DNA of 64,000 nt from positions 310,001 through 374,000 of the forward strand of contig NZ_JALJZX010000001.1 in NCBI RefSeq assembly GCF_024171485.1, written 5' to 3'. The stretch's first letter is position 1, and the number at the start of each line of letters is the position of its first letter. The notes under the pieces were generated by a model. The model did no database searches and had not been told where the DNA came from. It worked only from the letters and a program-made list of their open reading frames with translations. Positions 8,772 through 17,198 of the stretch are shown one piece after another. Position numbers and translations under genes: made by a program. Source of the stretch: Chryseobacterium sp. HSC-36S06 (lineage in GTDB: Bacteria > Bacteroidota > Bacteroidia > Flavobacteriales > Weeksellaceae).

Positions 8772-10145
8772 ATGAAAAATCACGAGTATTCAGTAGGCCT
8801 CGACATCGGAACCACCAAGATTGTGACGATTGTCGGTAAAAGAAATGCCCACGGCAAAATTGAAATTCTCGGCGTAGGAAAGGCGAAGAGCCTGGGCGTT
8901 CACAAGGGAATTGTGAACAATATTTCCCAGACCATACAGTCCATCAAAGCCGCAGTAGCCGAAGCACAGGCCAGTTCAGGCGTCCCGATTCACAAGGTTA
9001 CGGTAGGAATTGCAGGCAAACACATCCGTTCTTTACAGCATTCCGATTATATTATGAGGGACAATCCCGACCAATATATTACCGAAGATGATATTGAAAA
9101 GCTGAAAGACCAGGTAAAAAAACTGGTAATGCTCCCAGGCGAAGAAATCATTCATGTTCTTCCACAGGAATACAAGGTGGATTCTGAAGGAGAAATTCAG
9201 GAACCCATCGGCATGCACGGGAAACGTCTTGAAGCAAACTTCCACGTCGTAGTAGGACAGATGGGAAGCATCCGAAACATCGCAAGATGTGTTCGAGAAG
9301 CAGGCTTAGAAATGGAATCGTTAACTCTGGAACCATTGGCTTCCTCCGAATCTGTACTGACAAAAGAAGAAAAAGAAGCCGGCGTTGCCATTGTTGATAT
9401 CGGCGGCGGAACAACAGACATCGCTATTTTTAAAGACAATATCATCCGTCATACCTGCGTAATTCCTTACGGTGGAGGAATCATTACTGATGACATTAAA
9501 GAAGGTTGTTCTATCATCGAAAAACATGCCGAGCAACTGAAAGTAAAATTCGGTTCTGCAATGCCAGAAATGGAAAAAGACAGCACATTTGTTACGATTC
9601 CCGGACTTCACGGCAGGCCTGACAAAGAAATCTCTCTTAAAACTTTAGCTCATGTTGTCAACGCAAGAGTTGAGGAAATTCTGGAGATGGTCAATACCGA
9701 ACTGAAAGCTTACGGCGCTTTCGAGCAAAAGAAAAAACTGATCGCAGGAATTGTATTGACGGGCGGCGGATCAAATCTTCGTCACCTTCGTCAGCTTGCG
9801 AATTACACCACAGGTTTCGACTCGCGAATCGGTTTCTCTAACGAATATGTGGCCAACGATAAGAATCAGTTTCTTAAAGGTCCGGAATACGCTACATCCA
9901 TTGGTTTATTAATGGAGAGTCTTAAAATCCGCGATAAGAAAAACGGTCATGAACACCCGGTAACTGAACCTGTTGAAACTGAAATTCCACCGAAAACTGA
10001 AAAGGTAGATCTGCCTGTAGAAACACCCGAATTCCGTGCAGAGGAGCAGGCCGTTGAAGAATCTGCGGACAAAAGACGGAACAAACTTACCATCGGACAG
10101 AAAATTATGGAAAGCGTAAAAAAATTCTTTGAAGAAGTTGAATAA
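8772..10145 (+). CDS. ftsA: cell division protein FtsA
   Basis: FtsA is the actin-fold membrane tether of the FtsZ ring and binds the FtsZ C-terminal peptide. The 457-residue sequence has the phosphate-1 motif GLDIGTTKI at 9-17, phosphate-2 IVDIGGGTTDIAIF and the adenosine motif IVLTGGGSNLRHL. After a variable acidic linker (about 400-435), the last residues KIMESVKKFFEEVE can form the amphipathic membrane-targeting helix typical of FtsA. Start is ATG 8772; ftsZ follows after 18 bp. Length is slightly above the usual 420 because of the linker. Confidence 0.96.
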   Translation: MKNHEYSVGLDIGTTKIVTIVGKRNAHGKIEILGVGKAKSLGVHKGIVNNISQTIQSIKAAVAEAQASSGVPIHKVTVGIAGKHIRSLQHSDYIMRDNPDQYITEDDIEKLKDQVKKLVMLPGEEIIHVLPQEYKVDSEGEIQEPIGMHGKRLEANFHVVVGQMGSIRNIARCVREAGLEMESLTLEPLASSESVLTKEEKEAGVAIVDIGGGTTDIAIFKDNIIRHTCVIPYGGGIITDDIKEGCSIIEKHAEQLKVKFGSAMPEMEKDSTFVTIPGLHGRPDKEISLKTLAHVVNARVEEILEMVNTELKAYGAFEQKKKLIAGIVLTGGGSNLRHLRQLANYTTGFDSRIGFSNEYVANDKNQFLKGPEYATSIGLLMESLKIRDKKNGHEHPVTEPVETEIPPKTEKVDLPVETPEFRAEEQAVEESADKRRNKLTIGQKIMESVKKFFEEVE

Positions 10146-10163
10146 ATAAAAAATACAAATAAT

Positions 10164-12005
10164 ATGGAAAATATGAACACACCAGGATTCTCATTTGACT
10201 TGCCAAAGGGAAATTCATCAATTATAAAGGTTATCGGAGTTGGCGGCGGCGGAAACAACGCGCTGAAACACATGTACGAAAAAGGAATTCACGGCGTAGA
10301 TTTCGTGATCTGCAATACAGATTCCCAGACTTTGGATAACAACCCTGTTTCCAACAAAGTTCAGCTTGGGGTAACCATAACCGAAGGTTTGGGCGCGGGT
10401 GCAGATCCTGAAGTAGGTGAAAAAGCAGCTATTGAAAGCATTGAAGACATTAAAGCTTCAATGGGACAAAATACGAAAATGGTTTTCATCACCGCAGGAA
10501 TGGGCGGTGGAACCGGTACCGGAGCGGCTCCCGTGATCGCAAAGGTGGCAAAAGACATGGGAATTCTTACCGTAGGGATTGTTACCGTACCTTTTAGTTT
10601 TGAGGGGAAAAGAAGACTTGAGCAGGCTGATTTAGGTCTTGAAAAATTAAGAAATAATGTCGATTCATTAATCGTAATTAACAACGATAAGTTACGCCAG
10701 CAATACGGAAATCTCGGTTTCAAATCAGGATTCTCCAAAGCTGATGAAGTGTTGACCAACGCTGCAAAAGGAATGGCAGAAGTGATTACAGGATATTTCG
10801 ACGTTAATATCGACTTCCGTGATGCAAAATCTGTTTTGGCTAATTCCGGAACAGCTCTGATGTCGAACGGTATTGCTTCCGGCGAGAACAAAGCTGAAGA
10901 AGCGGTGAAAAAAGCACTTGATTCACCATTATTGAATGACAACAAAATTACCGGCGCAAGAAACGTATTGCTTTTAATCAGAAGTGGTTCCGAGGAGGTT
11001 ACCATGGATGAAATCGGCGTAATCATGGATCATATCCAGAAAGAAGCTGGAAACACGGCTGACATCATTTTCGGTGTGGGAACTGATGAGGAATTGGGCG
11101 ATGCAGTGAGCGTTCTTGTTATTGCAACAGGATTTGCTAAGGATCACCACAAACATTCAGGAACTTCAGAAAAAATTAAATTTGCCCTTACCGATACCAT
11201 GACGAGCCCTGCAAAACAGGAATCACCGTTCAAACAGAAAACAACGGAAAGAGAAGAAATCACCCGCGAAGATTTTGTGAGAGAAAGCCTTTTTGTTTTA
11301 GATGATGAAGATGATTTCCAGCAGCCTCAGTTCTCTACGAAAACAGTTGAGAAGAAAACGGTAATCGAAAAAGATACTACTTCAGAAATGCGTTTCTTTG
11401 ACTTGAATGAGGAATCAAAACCTGACCAGACTTTTAATATTAGTGAAGCTCCGCAGGAACTTTCTTTATTCTCTTTTGAAGATGATCCTACGGACGCATT
11501 GGAAGTACAGTCATTCAAATTTGAGACTGAAGAAACTGTAGAGGAAAAAACCACTGAATCGCATACCACATTTACTGAAGAAAAGCCACTGGAATTCAGT
11601 TTTTTCGTAAACGAACCGATTGAGGAGCTTAAAGTTGAAACACCTCAACCTAAAGCTGAAATCAAGGAAGAACCGGTTCAGAAAACCGAAATTAAGGTGT
11701 CGCAAAACATAGAAGAACCGAAAACCACAACGCAGGTAGAAACTTCTAATGAATTCACTTTTATCAGTAAAGTTACGCCTAATGATAAAGTGGTGGAGCG
11801 AAGAAATAAGCTCAGAGAATTCAATTCAAGATATCAGACTTCAGAAGCAGAAAACGATTTCGAAACCGTACCTGCTTTCCGCAGAAAAAATATCGCGATT
11901 GAAAGCGGCAACGCATCTGAGCAGAAAATTAATAATTTTCTTGCTGAAAACAACGGAAGAATGCAGGTTCGTGAGAACAGATTTTTAAACAAAGACGTAG
12001 ATTAA
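10164..12005 (+). CDS. ftsZ: cell division GTPase FtsZ with long C-terminal extension
   Basis: FtsZ is the tubulin-like GTPase that assembles the division ring. The GTPase core (about 20-330) has VGGGGNNALKHM, the tubulin signature GGGTGTGAAPVIA and the synergy-loop segment with FRDAKSVL. At 613 residues it is about 220 longer than typical FtsZ. The extra part is an acidic, E/T/K-rich linker from about 335. A segment VPAFRRK at 569-575 resembles the conserved C-terminal peptide that binds FtsA, but unlike in most FtsZ it is followed by 38 more residues. It starts at ATG 10164 (a second ATG lies at 10173) and is followed 5 bp later by the yqeY-like gene. Confidence 0.96.
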   Translation: MENMNTPGFSFDLPKGNSSIIKVIGVGGGGNNALKHMYEKGIHGVDFVICNTDSQTLDNNPVSNKVQLGVTITEGLGAGADPEVGEKAAIESIEDIKASMGQNTKMVFITAGMGGGTGTGAAPVIAKVAKDMGILTVGIVTVPFSFEGKRRLEQADLGLEKLRNNVDSLIVINNDKLRQQYGNLGFKSGFSKADEVLTNAAKGMAEVITGYFDVNIDFRDAKSVLANSGTALMSNGIASGENKAEEAVKKALDSPLLNDNKITGARNVLLLIRSGSEEVTMDEIGVIMDHIQKEAGNTADIIFGVGTDEELGDAVSVLVIATGFAKDHHKHSGTSEKIKFALTDTMTSPAKQESPFKQKTTEREEITREDFVRESLFVLDDEDDFQQPQFSTKTVEKKTVIEKDTTSEMRFFDLNEESKPDQTFNISEAPQELSLFSFEDDPTDALEVQSFKFETEETVEEKTTESHTTFTEEKPLEFSFFVNEPIEELKVETPQPKAEIKEEPVQKTEIKVSQNIEEPKTTTQVETSNEFTFISKVTPNDKVVERRNKLREFNSRYQTSEAENDFETVPAFRRKNIAIESGNASEQKINNFLAENNGRMQVRENRFLNKDVD

Positions 12006-12010
12006 TAATT

Positions 12011-12457
12011 ATGAGTTTAGAACTTACCATCAGCGAGGCGATAAAAACCGCCATGAAAGATAAAGACAAAGTAGCGCTTGATTCTCTGCGTGCCGTAAAA
12101 TCTCAGATTATGTTATTGAAAACTGAAGCCAAAGGCGCCGAAGTTTCCACCGAGCAGGAAATCGCCATTCTGCAGCGAATGATCAAGCAGAGGAAAGATT
12201 CTTACGAACAGTTTACTGCACAGAACAGGGCTGATCTTGCAGAAGTGGAAGAAGCACAGATGAAAGTCATAGAGAAATTTCTACCTCAGCAGCTTTCTTC
12301 GGAAGAATTAGAAACGGAAATGAAAAAAATCATTGCCGAAACCGGCGCACAAAGCGCAAAAGACTTGGGAAAAGTAATGGGAATGGCAGGTAAATCACTT
12401 GCCGGAAAAAGCGACGGAAAAAGTATTTCCGAAATGGCTAAGAAATTACTTTCCTAA
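12011..12457 (+). CDS. GatB/YqeY domain protein
   Basis: A 148-residue protein of the YqeY family, which resembles the tRNA-binding tail of the GatB subunit of Asp/Glu-tRNA amidotransferase. Its own cellular role is not established. The family's features are visible: an N-terminal helical part with LRAVKSQIMLLKTEAKG, a middle with IKQRKDSYEQF, and the C-terminal KDLGKVMGMAGKSLAGK. It is helical throughout with no signal peptide, so it is cytosolic. Only 5 bp separate it from ftsZ, and a terminator follows within 50 bp, so it is inferred to be the last gene of the dcw transcript. Confidence 0.93.
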   Translation: MSLELTISEAIKTAMKDKDKVALDSLRAVKSQIMLLKTEAKGAEVSTEQEIAILQRMIKQRKDSYEQFTAQNRADLAEVEEAQMKVIEKFLPQQLSSEELETEMKKIIAETGAQSAKDLGKVMGMAGKSLAGKSDGKSISEMAKKLLS

Positions 12458-12499
12458 CAACAAGGATATTCAACCTTTGCATATCGATTTGATTTGAAG

Positions 12500-12527
12500 C
12501 CCGGAGCAGTTTTGCGCCGGGTTTTTT
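12500..12527 (+). terminator. rho-independent terminator after the dcw cluster
   Basis: CCCGG (12500-12504) pairs with CCGGG (12517-12521) across a 12-base loop and runs straight into six T residues. It lies 42 bp past the yqeY-like stop codon and closes the cluster. Confidence 0.75.
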
Positions 12528-12604
12528 CTGACAAAAAGTCAAACATTGATTTTCGGAATGATTTTGATGGTCATTATGAATGAAATTTAGTGCACGGAAT
12601 TCAT

Positions 12605-12612
12605 TAAATTTG
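12605..12612 (+). promoter_or_regulatory. -7 promoter element of the bacilliredoxin gene
   Basis: TAAATTTG matches the Bacteroidota -7 consensus TAnnTTTG and lies 42 bp before the ATG at 12655, downstream of the dcw terminator. No clear TTG -33 box is seen at the usual spacing. Confidence 0.5.
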
Positions 12613-12654
12613 CAAAGAGAAAAGTCTCAATTTTAACCATAAATAATTTTTTAT

Positions 12655-13065
12655 ATGTATCCAGAAGAATTAGTAATGCCCATGAAGGCTGAGCTTACCG
12701 ATAAAGGATTCCAGGATTTAACCACTCCTGAAGACGTAACTAACGCGATTAAAAAAGAAGGTACTACCCTTTTGATGATTAATTCTGTTTGCGGTTGTGC
12801 AGCAGGAGCAGCAAGACCTGGGGTAATTTTTTCTTTAACAGGAGATAAAAAACCAGATCAGTTAACCACTGTTTTTGCAGGTTTCGATAAAGATGCGGTA
12901 GCAGAAGCAAGAAAATTCCTGGCGCCGTTCCCACCAAGTTCGCCATGTGTTGCACTTTTCAAAGATGGTGAGTTAGTTCACATGCTTGAAAGACATCATA
13001 TTGAAGGAAATCCTGCCGGAGCGATTGCTGCCAACCTACAGGCAGCCTATGAAGAATATTGCTAA
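12655..13065 (+). CDS. BrxA/BrxB family bacilliredoxin-like protein
   Basis: A 136-residue protein of the YphP/YqiW (BrxA/BrxB) family, thioredoxin-fold proteins that in Bacillus remove bacillithiol from protein cysteines. The CGC active-site motif is at 46-48 (NSVCGCAAG), in the correct position after the first beta strand. The family segments FAGFDKDAVAEAR and PPSSPCVALFKDGELVHM follow. There is no signal peptide, so it is cytosolic. Whether this organism makes bacillithiol cannot be told from the window. The gene stands alone, with its own -7 element upstream and a terminator downstream. Confidence 0.92.
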   Translation: MYPEELVMPMKAELTDKGFQDLTTPEDVTNAIKKEGTTLLMINSVCGCAAGAARPGVIFSLTGDKKPDQLTTVFAGFDKDAVAEARKFLAPFPPSSPCVALFKDGELVHMLERHHIEGNPAGAIAANLQAAYEEYC

Positions 13066-13088
13066 ACGAAACATTTAGTTAAAAACAG

Positions 13089-13117
13089 AATTCCGCTTTT
13101 TTGGCGGAATTTTCTTT
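13089..13117 (+). terminator. rho-independent terminator after bacilliredoxin gene
   Basis: AATTCCGC (13089-13096) pairs perfectly with GCGGAATT (13104-13111), followed by a T-rich run. It starts 24 bp after the stop codon. Confidence 0.8.
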
Positions 13118-13154
13118 TTGAAAAATCAGCCTCGTGTCTTTTGACGAAATATAT

Positions 13155-13162
13155 TATATTTG
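13155..13162 (+). promoter_or_regulatory. -7 element directly in front of the GH3 gene
   Basis: TATATTTG matches TAnnTTTG and ends only 5 bp before the ATG at 13168. If transcription starts a few bases after the element, the mRNA would be leaderless or nearly so. It also argues against any start codon upstream of 13168. Confidence 0.55.
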
Positions 13163-13167
13163 TATCA

Positions 13168-14682
13168 ATGGCAACAAAAGCACTTTTTAATACGGTTGTA
13201 AACTGGTTTATCCGCCAGAGAATCGATCAGATTCAGAATTTCATTAATCATCCTATTGAAACGCAAAACGGAGTTTTATTCTCGCAACTTTATCATGCGG
13301 AGAATACTGACTACGGTAAAATTCATGGCTTCAGTTCTATTTCCAGTTATGATGATTTCCGCAGAAATATTCCCATAGTAACCTACGAAGATTTCGAACC
13401 TTATATCGAAAAAGCACGAAAGGGAGCAGCCGATGTTTTTTGGCCGGGTTACATACGCAAATTTGCAAAATCATCCGGCACTACAAACGCGAAAAGTAAA
13501 TTTATTCCGATCTCCGAAGAAAGTTTAGAAGACTGCCATTTTAAGGCAGGTAAAGATTTACTTTCGATTTACGCGAACAATCATCCGGACAATTCACTTT
13601 TTTCAAATAAAAATTTAAGACTGGGAGGAAGTTCAGAGCTTTACGAAGATTTCAATACGAAGTTTGGTGATCTGTCTGCCATAATGATTGAAAACCTTCC
13701 GTTTTGGGTTGAAATTACCACCACTCCAAGCAAAAAGGTTTCTCTGATGTCTGAGTGGGAAAGCAAGCTGAAAGCCATTGTATCAGAAGTGAAAAACGAA
13801 GATGTAGGAAGCATGACCGGCGTACCGAGCTGGATGATGGTTTTGCTCCAAAGAACACTTGCCGACACCGGAAAGGAAACCATATCTGATCTCTGGCCAA
13901 ATTTGGAAGTGTTTTTTCACGGGGGAATCAGCTTTAAACCTTACCGCGACCAATACAGAAAAATTATAGGAAAAGACATTAATTATTACGAAATATATAA
14001 CGCCTCCGAAGGATTTTTTGCGATACAGGATCAGCCAGGCAGCGACGAAATGCTTCTGATGTTGGATTACGGGATCTTCTACGAATTTATTCCGATGGAT
14101 GCATTCGATCCGGATAATTTGCAGGCAATACCACTGGAGGAAGTTGAAATCGGCAAAAATTATGCGTTGGTAATCACTACCAATAGCGGATTATGGCGTT
14201 ATCTTATTGGCGACACCGTAAAATTTACTTCACTGCATCCTTACCGGATCAAAATTTCTGGAAGAACGAAACATTACATCAACGCTTTTGGTGAAGAACT
14301 GATGATTGACAATGTGGAGACCGCATTAACCAAAGCGTGCGAAATAACCAATTGCTCAATAACCGATTTTACAGGCGCTCCTGTTTTCATGAAAGACGGC
14401 GAGAGCGGCGCACACGAATGGATCTTTGAATTTACTCAGGAACCGGACGATCTGGAGCGTTTTACCGAGGTTTTCGATAATTACCTGAAATCTGTAAATT
14501 CCGATTACGAGGCCAAACGCTATAATAATATGACCCTGAAAAAGCCGATCGTGCATATTGCAAAACCTCAGCTTTTTTATAACTGGATGTCGTCCCGCGG
14601 AAAACTAGGCGGCCAAAACAAAGTTCCGCGATTAAGCAATGACCGAGAATATATTGAACCTCTGCTTCAAATGAACCAATAG
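13168..14682 (+). CDS. GH3 family acyl-adenylating protein
   Basis: A 504-residue protein of the GH3 family, best known from plant enzymes that adenylate auxin or jasmonate and couple it to an amino acid. Bacterial members are poorly characterised. The three nucleotide-binding motifs are visible: SSGTTNAKSK from 102, YNASEGF from 277 and GDTVKF from 348. The C-terminal domain (about 365-504) is small. There is no signal peptide, so it is cytosolic. The ATG at 13168 was chosen because the longer frame back to 13141 runs through the promoter element. The gene is monocistronic, between two terminators. The substrate is unknown; amidation of a small carboxylic acid is only inferred from the family. 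Confidence 0.9.
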   Translation: MATKALFNTVVNWFIRQRIDQIQNFINHPIETQNGVLFSQLYHAENTDYGKIHGFSSISSYDDFRRNIPIVTYEDFEPYIEKARKGAADVFWPGYIRKFAKSSGTTNAKSKFIPISEESLEDCHFKAGKDLLSIYANNHPDNSLFSNKNLRLGGSSELYEDFNTKFGDLSAIMIENLPFWVEITTTPSKKVSLMSEWESKLKAIVSEVKNEDVGSMTGVPSWMMVLLQRTLADTGKETISDLWPNLEVFFHGGISFKPYRDQYRKIIGKDINYYEIYNASEGFFAIQDQPGSDEMLLMLDYGIFYEFIPMDAFDPDNLQAIPLEEVEIGKNYALVITTNSGLWRYLIGDTVKFTSLHPYRIKISGRTKHYINAFGEELMIDNVETALTKACEITNCSITDFTGAPVFMKDGESGAHEWIFEFTQEPDDLERFTEVFDNYLKSVNSDYEAKRYNNMTLKKPIVHIAKPQLFYNWMSSRGKLGGQNKVPRLSNDREYIEPLLQMNQ

Positions 14683-14714
14683 AAAAATCCGCTGATTTAC
14701 AGCGGATTTTTTTT
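14683..14714. terminator. bidirectional terminator between GH3 and lipoprotein genes
   Basis: AAATCCGCT (14685-14693) pairs with AGCGGATTT (14701-14709), with A residues before and T residues after. It can serve the + strand GH3 gene and the - strand lipoprotein gene, whose stop codon it touches. Confidence 0.85.
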
Positions 14715-15054
14715 ATTTTTTGAGGTCTTCCTTTACATTTTCGGCACCCTTTTCGACTTTTTCCGCACCTTTTGCGGCGGCATCTTTCACATCTTCGCCG
14801 GCTTTTTTAAGTTCAGTTCCTGCCCGGTCAGCGACTTCATCGATCTTTTCGCCTGCTACATTCAACTTTTCCTTCGCTTTGTCTACAGTAGCATTAATTT
14901 TCGCCGAATCAAACGCCGTAGATTTTTCGGTTTCCAGTGTTGTCGTGGTAACGGTACCATCCGGATTTTCGGTAGTTTCTATTTTGGTTTCAGACTGTTT
15001 ACAACTTATAGCTGACACTGAAATTGCTGCAGCCATTAAAAAATATTTATTCAT
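14713..15054 (-). CDS. small helical lipoprotein, function unknown
   Basis: I do not recognise a named family. The 113-residue product has a signal sequence ending in a lipobox (AISC, lipidation Cys 18). A threonine-rich strand-forming stretch (VTTTTLETE) is followed by a long amphipathic helical tail rich in K, E, A and D with repeated KxxEK(A/G)(A/G)E-like units (such as EKVEKGAENVKEDL). This resembles LEA-like or YtxH-type tails in composition only. It should be anchored to a membrane facing the periplasm. It lies 38 bp after another small lipoprotein gene on the same strand and ends at a bidirectional terminator. Confidence 0.75.
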   Translation of the reverse strand: MNKYFLMAAAISVSAISCKQSETKIETTENPDGTVTTTTLETEKSTAFDSAKINATVDKAKEKLNVAGEKIDEVADRAGTELKKAGEDVKDAAAKGAEKVEKGAENVKEDLKK

Positions 15055-15092
15055 AATAATAAGTATTAGTGACGGTTAAAATTAAAAAAATA

Positions 15093-15470
15093 TTATTGAA
15101 CTGGTGTTTCGGATGCCGAATTTTCGGATTGAGAAGCAGATTTCTCTTTTTTAGCTTTTTCAGCTTCCCTTTTTTTCATTTCTTCTGCTGATTTTTTATC
15201 TGCCTTTTCCTTCTCTTCTTTGACTTTTTTCAGAATTTTTTCTTCTTCAATCTGGTCAGAAATTTTCTTAATCGAATCCTGATATTTGAGTGAAGAAATC
15301 CGAATTTTCCGCGCGACATCTACAGAAGTTGCTCCTACAGAAAATGAGTCAACAGCTGCTGTATCATATGGCGCAACGGGATTTTCCAGAACAGTAGCCG
15401 CAGTTTTCCCTGTTTCTTTTCCACAGGAAATTACTATCAACAAACTAGTAAATAAAAAGATTCTTTTCAT
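15093..15470 (-). CDS. small K/E-rich lipoprotein, function unknown
   Basis: A 125-residue product with a lipoprotein signal (MKRIFLFTSLLIVISC, lipidation Cys 16). The start is set at ATG 15470 rather than at a TTG three codons upstream, because ATG places the lipobox normally and leaves a 1 bp gap to the preceding stop. The middle (about 60-105) is a highly charged K/E coiled-coil-like segment with KKVKEEKEKADKK. The ends are rich in S, A and T. No domain is recognised. It is tightly packed behind the EEP-family gene and before a second lipoprotein, so co-transcription with the mutL run is likely. Confidence 0.75.
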   Translation of the reverse strand: MKRIFLFTSLLIVISCGKETGKTAATVLENPVAPYDTAAVDSFSVGATSVDVARKIRISSLKYQDSIKKISDQIEEEKILKKVKEEKEKADKKSAEEMKKREAEKAKKEKSASQSENSASETPVQ

Positions 15471-15471
15471 C

Positions 15472-16458
15472 TTAATCAATTTTAAATTCTGTAATAACGG
15501 GATAATGATCCGAAAGTTTAACGCTTCGGTCGACTTTGTAGCTAACTGGTTTTATTTCCTGTGAACAGAAAACATAATCGATCCGTATCGGGAATTTATA
15601 GTCGTGAAAACTTGTTGCGCTGCCGTTGCCGGTTTCAACGAAAACATCTTTCAGATTTTTACTGATTTTATAATATTCGTAAGAATTGGGAACGGCGTTG
15701 AAATCTCCCGCTAAAATAACCGGATAAGGTGATTCCGCTATTGCTTTCTGAATGTCGGCAACTTCATCCTGATGATTTTTAAACGTGGGCACCAATTTGC
15801 GGATGACGTATCGCAGTTTTACTTTATTCTGATCAAGATCTTCTGTTGGTTTAACTTTGCCCTTTTCAAACGAGAAGGGACTTAAATATACATTGATCAG
15901 TCGAATAATTTTCCCGTTGACTTCCACATCAGCAAAAAAAGAGTTTCCGTTTCCAACCGTTGCAATTTTACCCTGGCGAATGATTTTATATTTTGAATTT
16001 AATGCTACAATTTCGTAAGAATCGGTCTGGTACTGGTAACCCTGAACATTAAACTCCGTGCTGTATTCCTGAGCTAATATTATATCTGCATCTGTATTTT
16101 TCAGATAGTCATAAATCTTTTCGTACCCATAAAGTAGGCCCCCTTTCGTATTGAGGGACACAATTTTCAGATTACCGCGCTGCTCCTTTGTGGTGCTGAA
16201 GTTAATCCATCTTTTCACAGGATTAATCAAAAATAAAGAAAGCAGTAAGAATACAACCGCGCGTTTTTTCCAGAGAACGATCCACAGAAGAATCATACCA
16301 ACATTCAGGATCATTAAGACCGGAAAAGCCAGAGAAAGCATGTTAAACCAGGGGAAAATTCTTGGTGGAACATAGGCATTCAGCAAAGTTCCCAGTAAAA
16401 GAACAATGACTAAAGAGTGAAATACTGTCAATAAAAAACGGATTATTCCCACAATCAC
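15472..16458 (-). CDS. membrane-anchored endonuclease/exonuclease/phosphatase family protein
   Basis: A 328-residue protein with three hydrophobic segments (about 4-27, 38-62, 66-80) followed by an EEP-fold domain from about 96. EEP enzymes are metal-dependent phosphodiesterases acting on nucleic acids, lipids or phosphoinositides; the substrate here is unknown. Catalytic signatures are present: NTKGG near 103, Glu 131 (AQEYS), GDFNAVP with Asp 252 and Asn 254, and the terminal SDHYP with Asp 317 and His 318. The start is a GTG at 16458, 3 bp after the rhomboid stop; no better ATG exists. The catalytic domain probably faces the periplasm, but topology is inferred. Confidence 0.88.
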   Translation of the reverse strand: MIVGIIRFLLTVFHSLVIVLLLGTLLNAYVPPRIFPWFNMLSLAFPVLMILNVGMILLWIVLWKKRAVVFLLLSLFLINPVKRWINFSTTKEQRGNLKIVSLNTKGGLLYGYEKIYDYLKNTDADIILAQEYSTEFNVQGYQYQTDSYEIVALNSKYKIIRQGKIATVGNGNSFFADVEVNGKIIRLINVYLSPFSFEKGKVKPTEDLDQNKVKLRYVIRKLVPTFKNHQDEVADIQKAIAESPYPVILAGDFNAVPNSYEYYKISKNLKDVFVETGNGSATSFHDYKFPIRIDYVFCSQEIKPVSYKVDRSVKLSDHYPVITEFKID

Positions 16459-16461
16459 ACC

Positions 16462-17193
16462 TTAATTAAACCGGTACAAATGCTTTTTCCAGATTTTGGC
16501 AAGAATAAAACCAACAAGTGCCCCCCCAACGTGTGCAAGGTGTGCAATGCCGCCAACATTCCCAGAGATTCCCAAATACACCGAAACCGCGATAACTACG
16601 GGCATCAGATATTTAACTTTAACCGGCACTGGAATAAACATCAACATAATTTTAGCATCAGGATATAATGTCGCAAATGCTGCTATAACACCGAAGATCG
16701 CGCCTGACGCACCAACCATCGGAACCGAAATAATAGACTGTAATTGGTTTACTAAATTCTGCTGTTCAAGTATCGCTGCAGAATTTCCTTTAAATGAAAC
16801 ACTTTCGCCATCCATATAACCCGCCAAATCAAACCCTAAACTTTGCAGACTGCTTTTTATCTGTTCGACTTCAACGAAATTCCAAAGGTTAAAAAGGAAA
16901 AACGCACCCAATCCACTTACAAAATATAAGATCACGTACTTTTTATCTCCCAGAACCTGTTCCAGAACAGGCCCGAAACTGTAAAGCGTCATGAGATTAA
17001 ATAAAATATGCATAAAACTGCCATGCATAAACATATGCGTAATGATCTGCCACGAGTGAAAAAAGGGTGAAAAAGGATAAAATGCGGCCAGATACTGGTA
17101 CATTAAATCGGTTTGCAGAACGTACGTCAGGATGAAGACGATTACGTTGATGATAATGATATTTCGCGTAATTGGCGGTATATTGTTGAACAT
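16462..17193 (-). CDS. rhomboid family intramembrane serine protease
   Basis: Rhomboids cut membrane proteins within or near their transmembrane helices. The 243-residue sequence has about six helices. The catalytic Ser 163 lies in GASGAIFG and His 221 in AHVGG, and the N-terminal HGSFMHILFNLMTLYSFG carries the conserved loop-1 and helix-2 motif. A hydrophilic insertion at about 105-158, just before the catalytic serine helix, is longer than in GlpG-type enzymes. It starts at ATG 17193, 5 bp after mutL, and is followed 3 bp later by the EEP-family gene, so these genes form one operon-like run. Confidence 0.95.
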   Translation of the reverse strand: MFNNIPPITRNIIIINVIVFILTYVLQTDLMYQYLAAFYPFSPFFHSWQIITHMFMHGSFMHILFNLMTLYSFGPVLEQVLGDKKYVILYFVSGLGAFFLFNLWNFVEVEQIKSSLQSLGFDLAGYMDGESVSFKGNSAAILEQQNLVNQLQSIISVPMVGASGAIFGVIAAFATLYPDAKIMLMFIPVPVKVKYLMPVVIAVSVYLGISGNVGGIAHLAHVGGALVGFILAKIWKKHLYRFN

Positions 17194-17198
17194 GTACT

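Noticed and set aside
8493-8783. 96-codon hydrophobic open frame antisense to the FtsQ tail
   Set aside because: It is the mirror of the K/P/A-rich codons, which gives F/G/A-rich sequence on the other strand; it also crosses into ftsA.
10361-11026. 221-codon open frame on the - strand inside ftsZ
   Set aside because: It is fully antisense to a conserved part of ftsZ, is of odd composition (rich in S, P, I, F) and has no recognisable domain.
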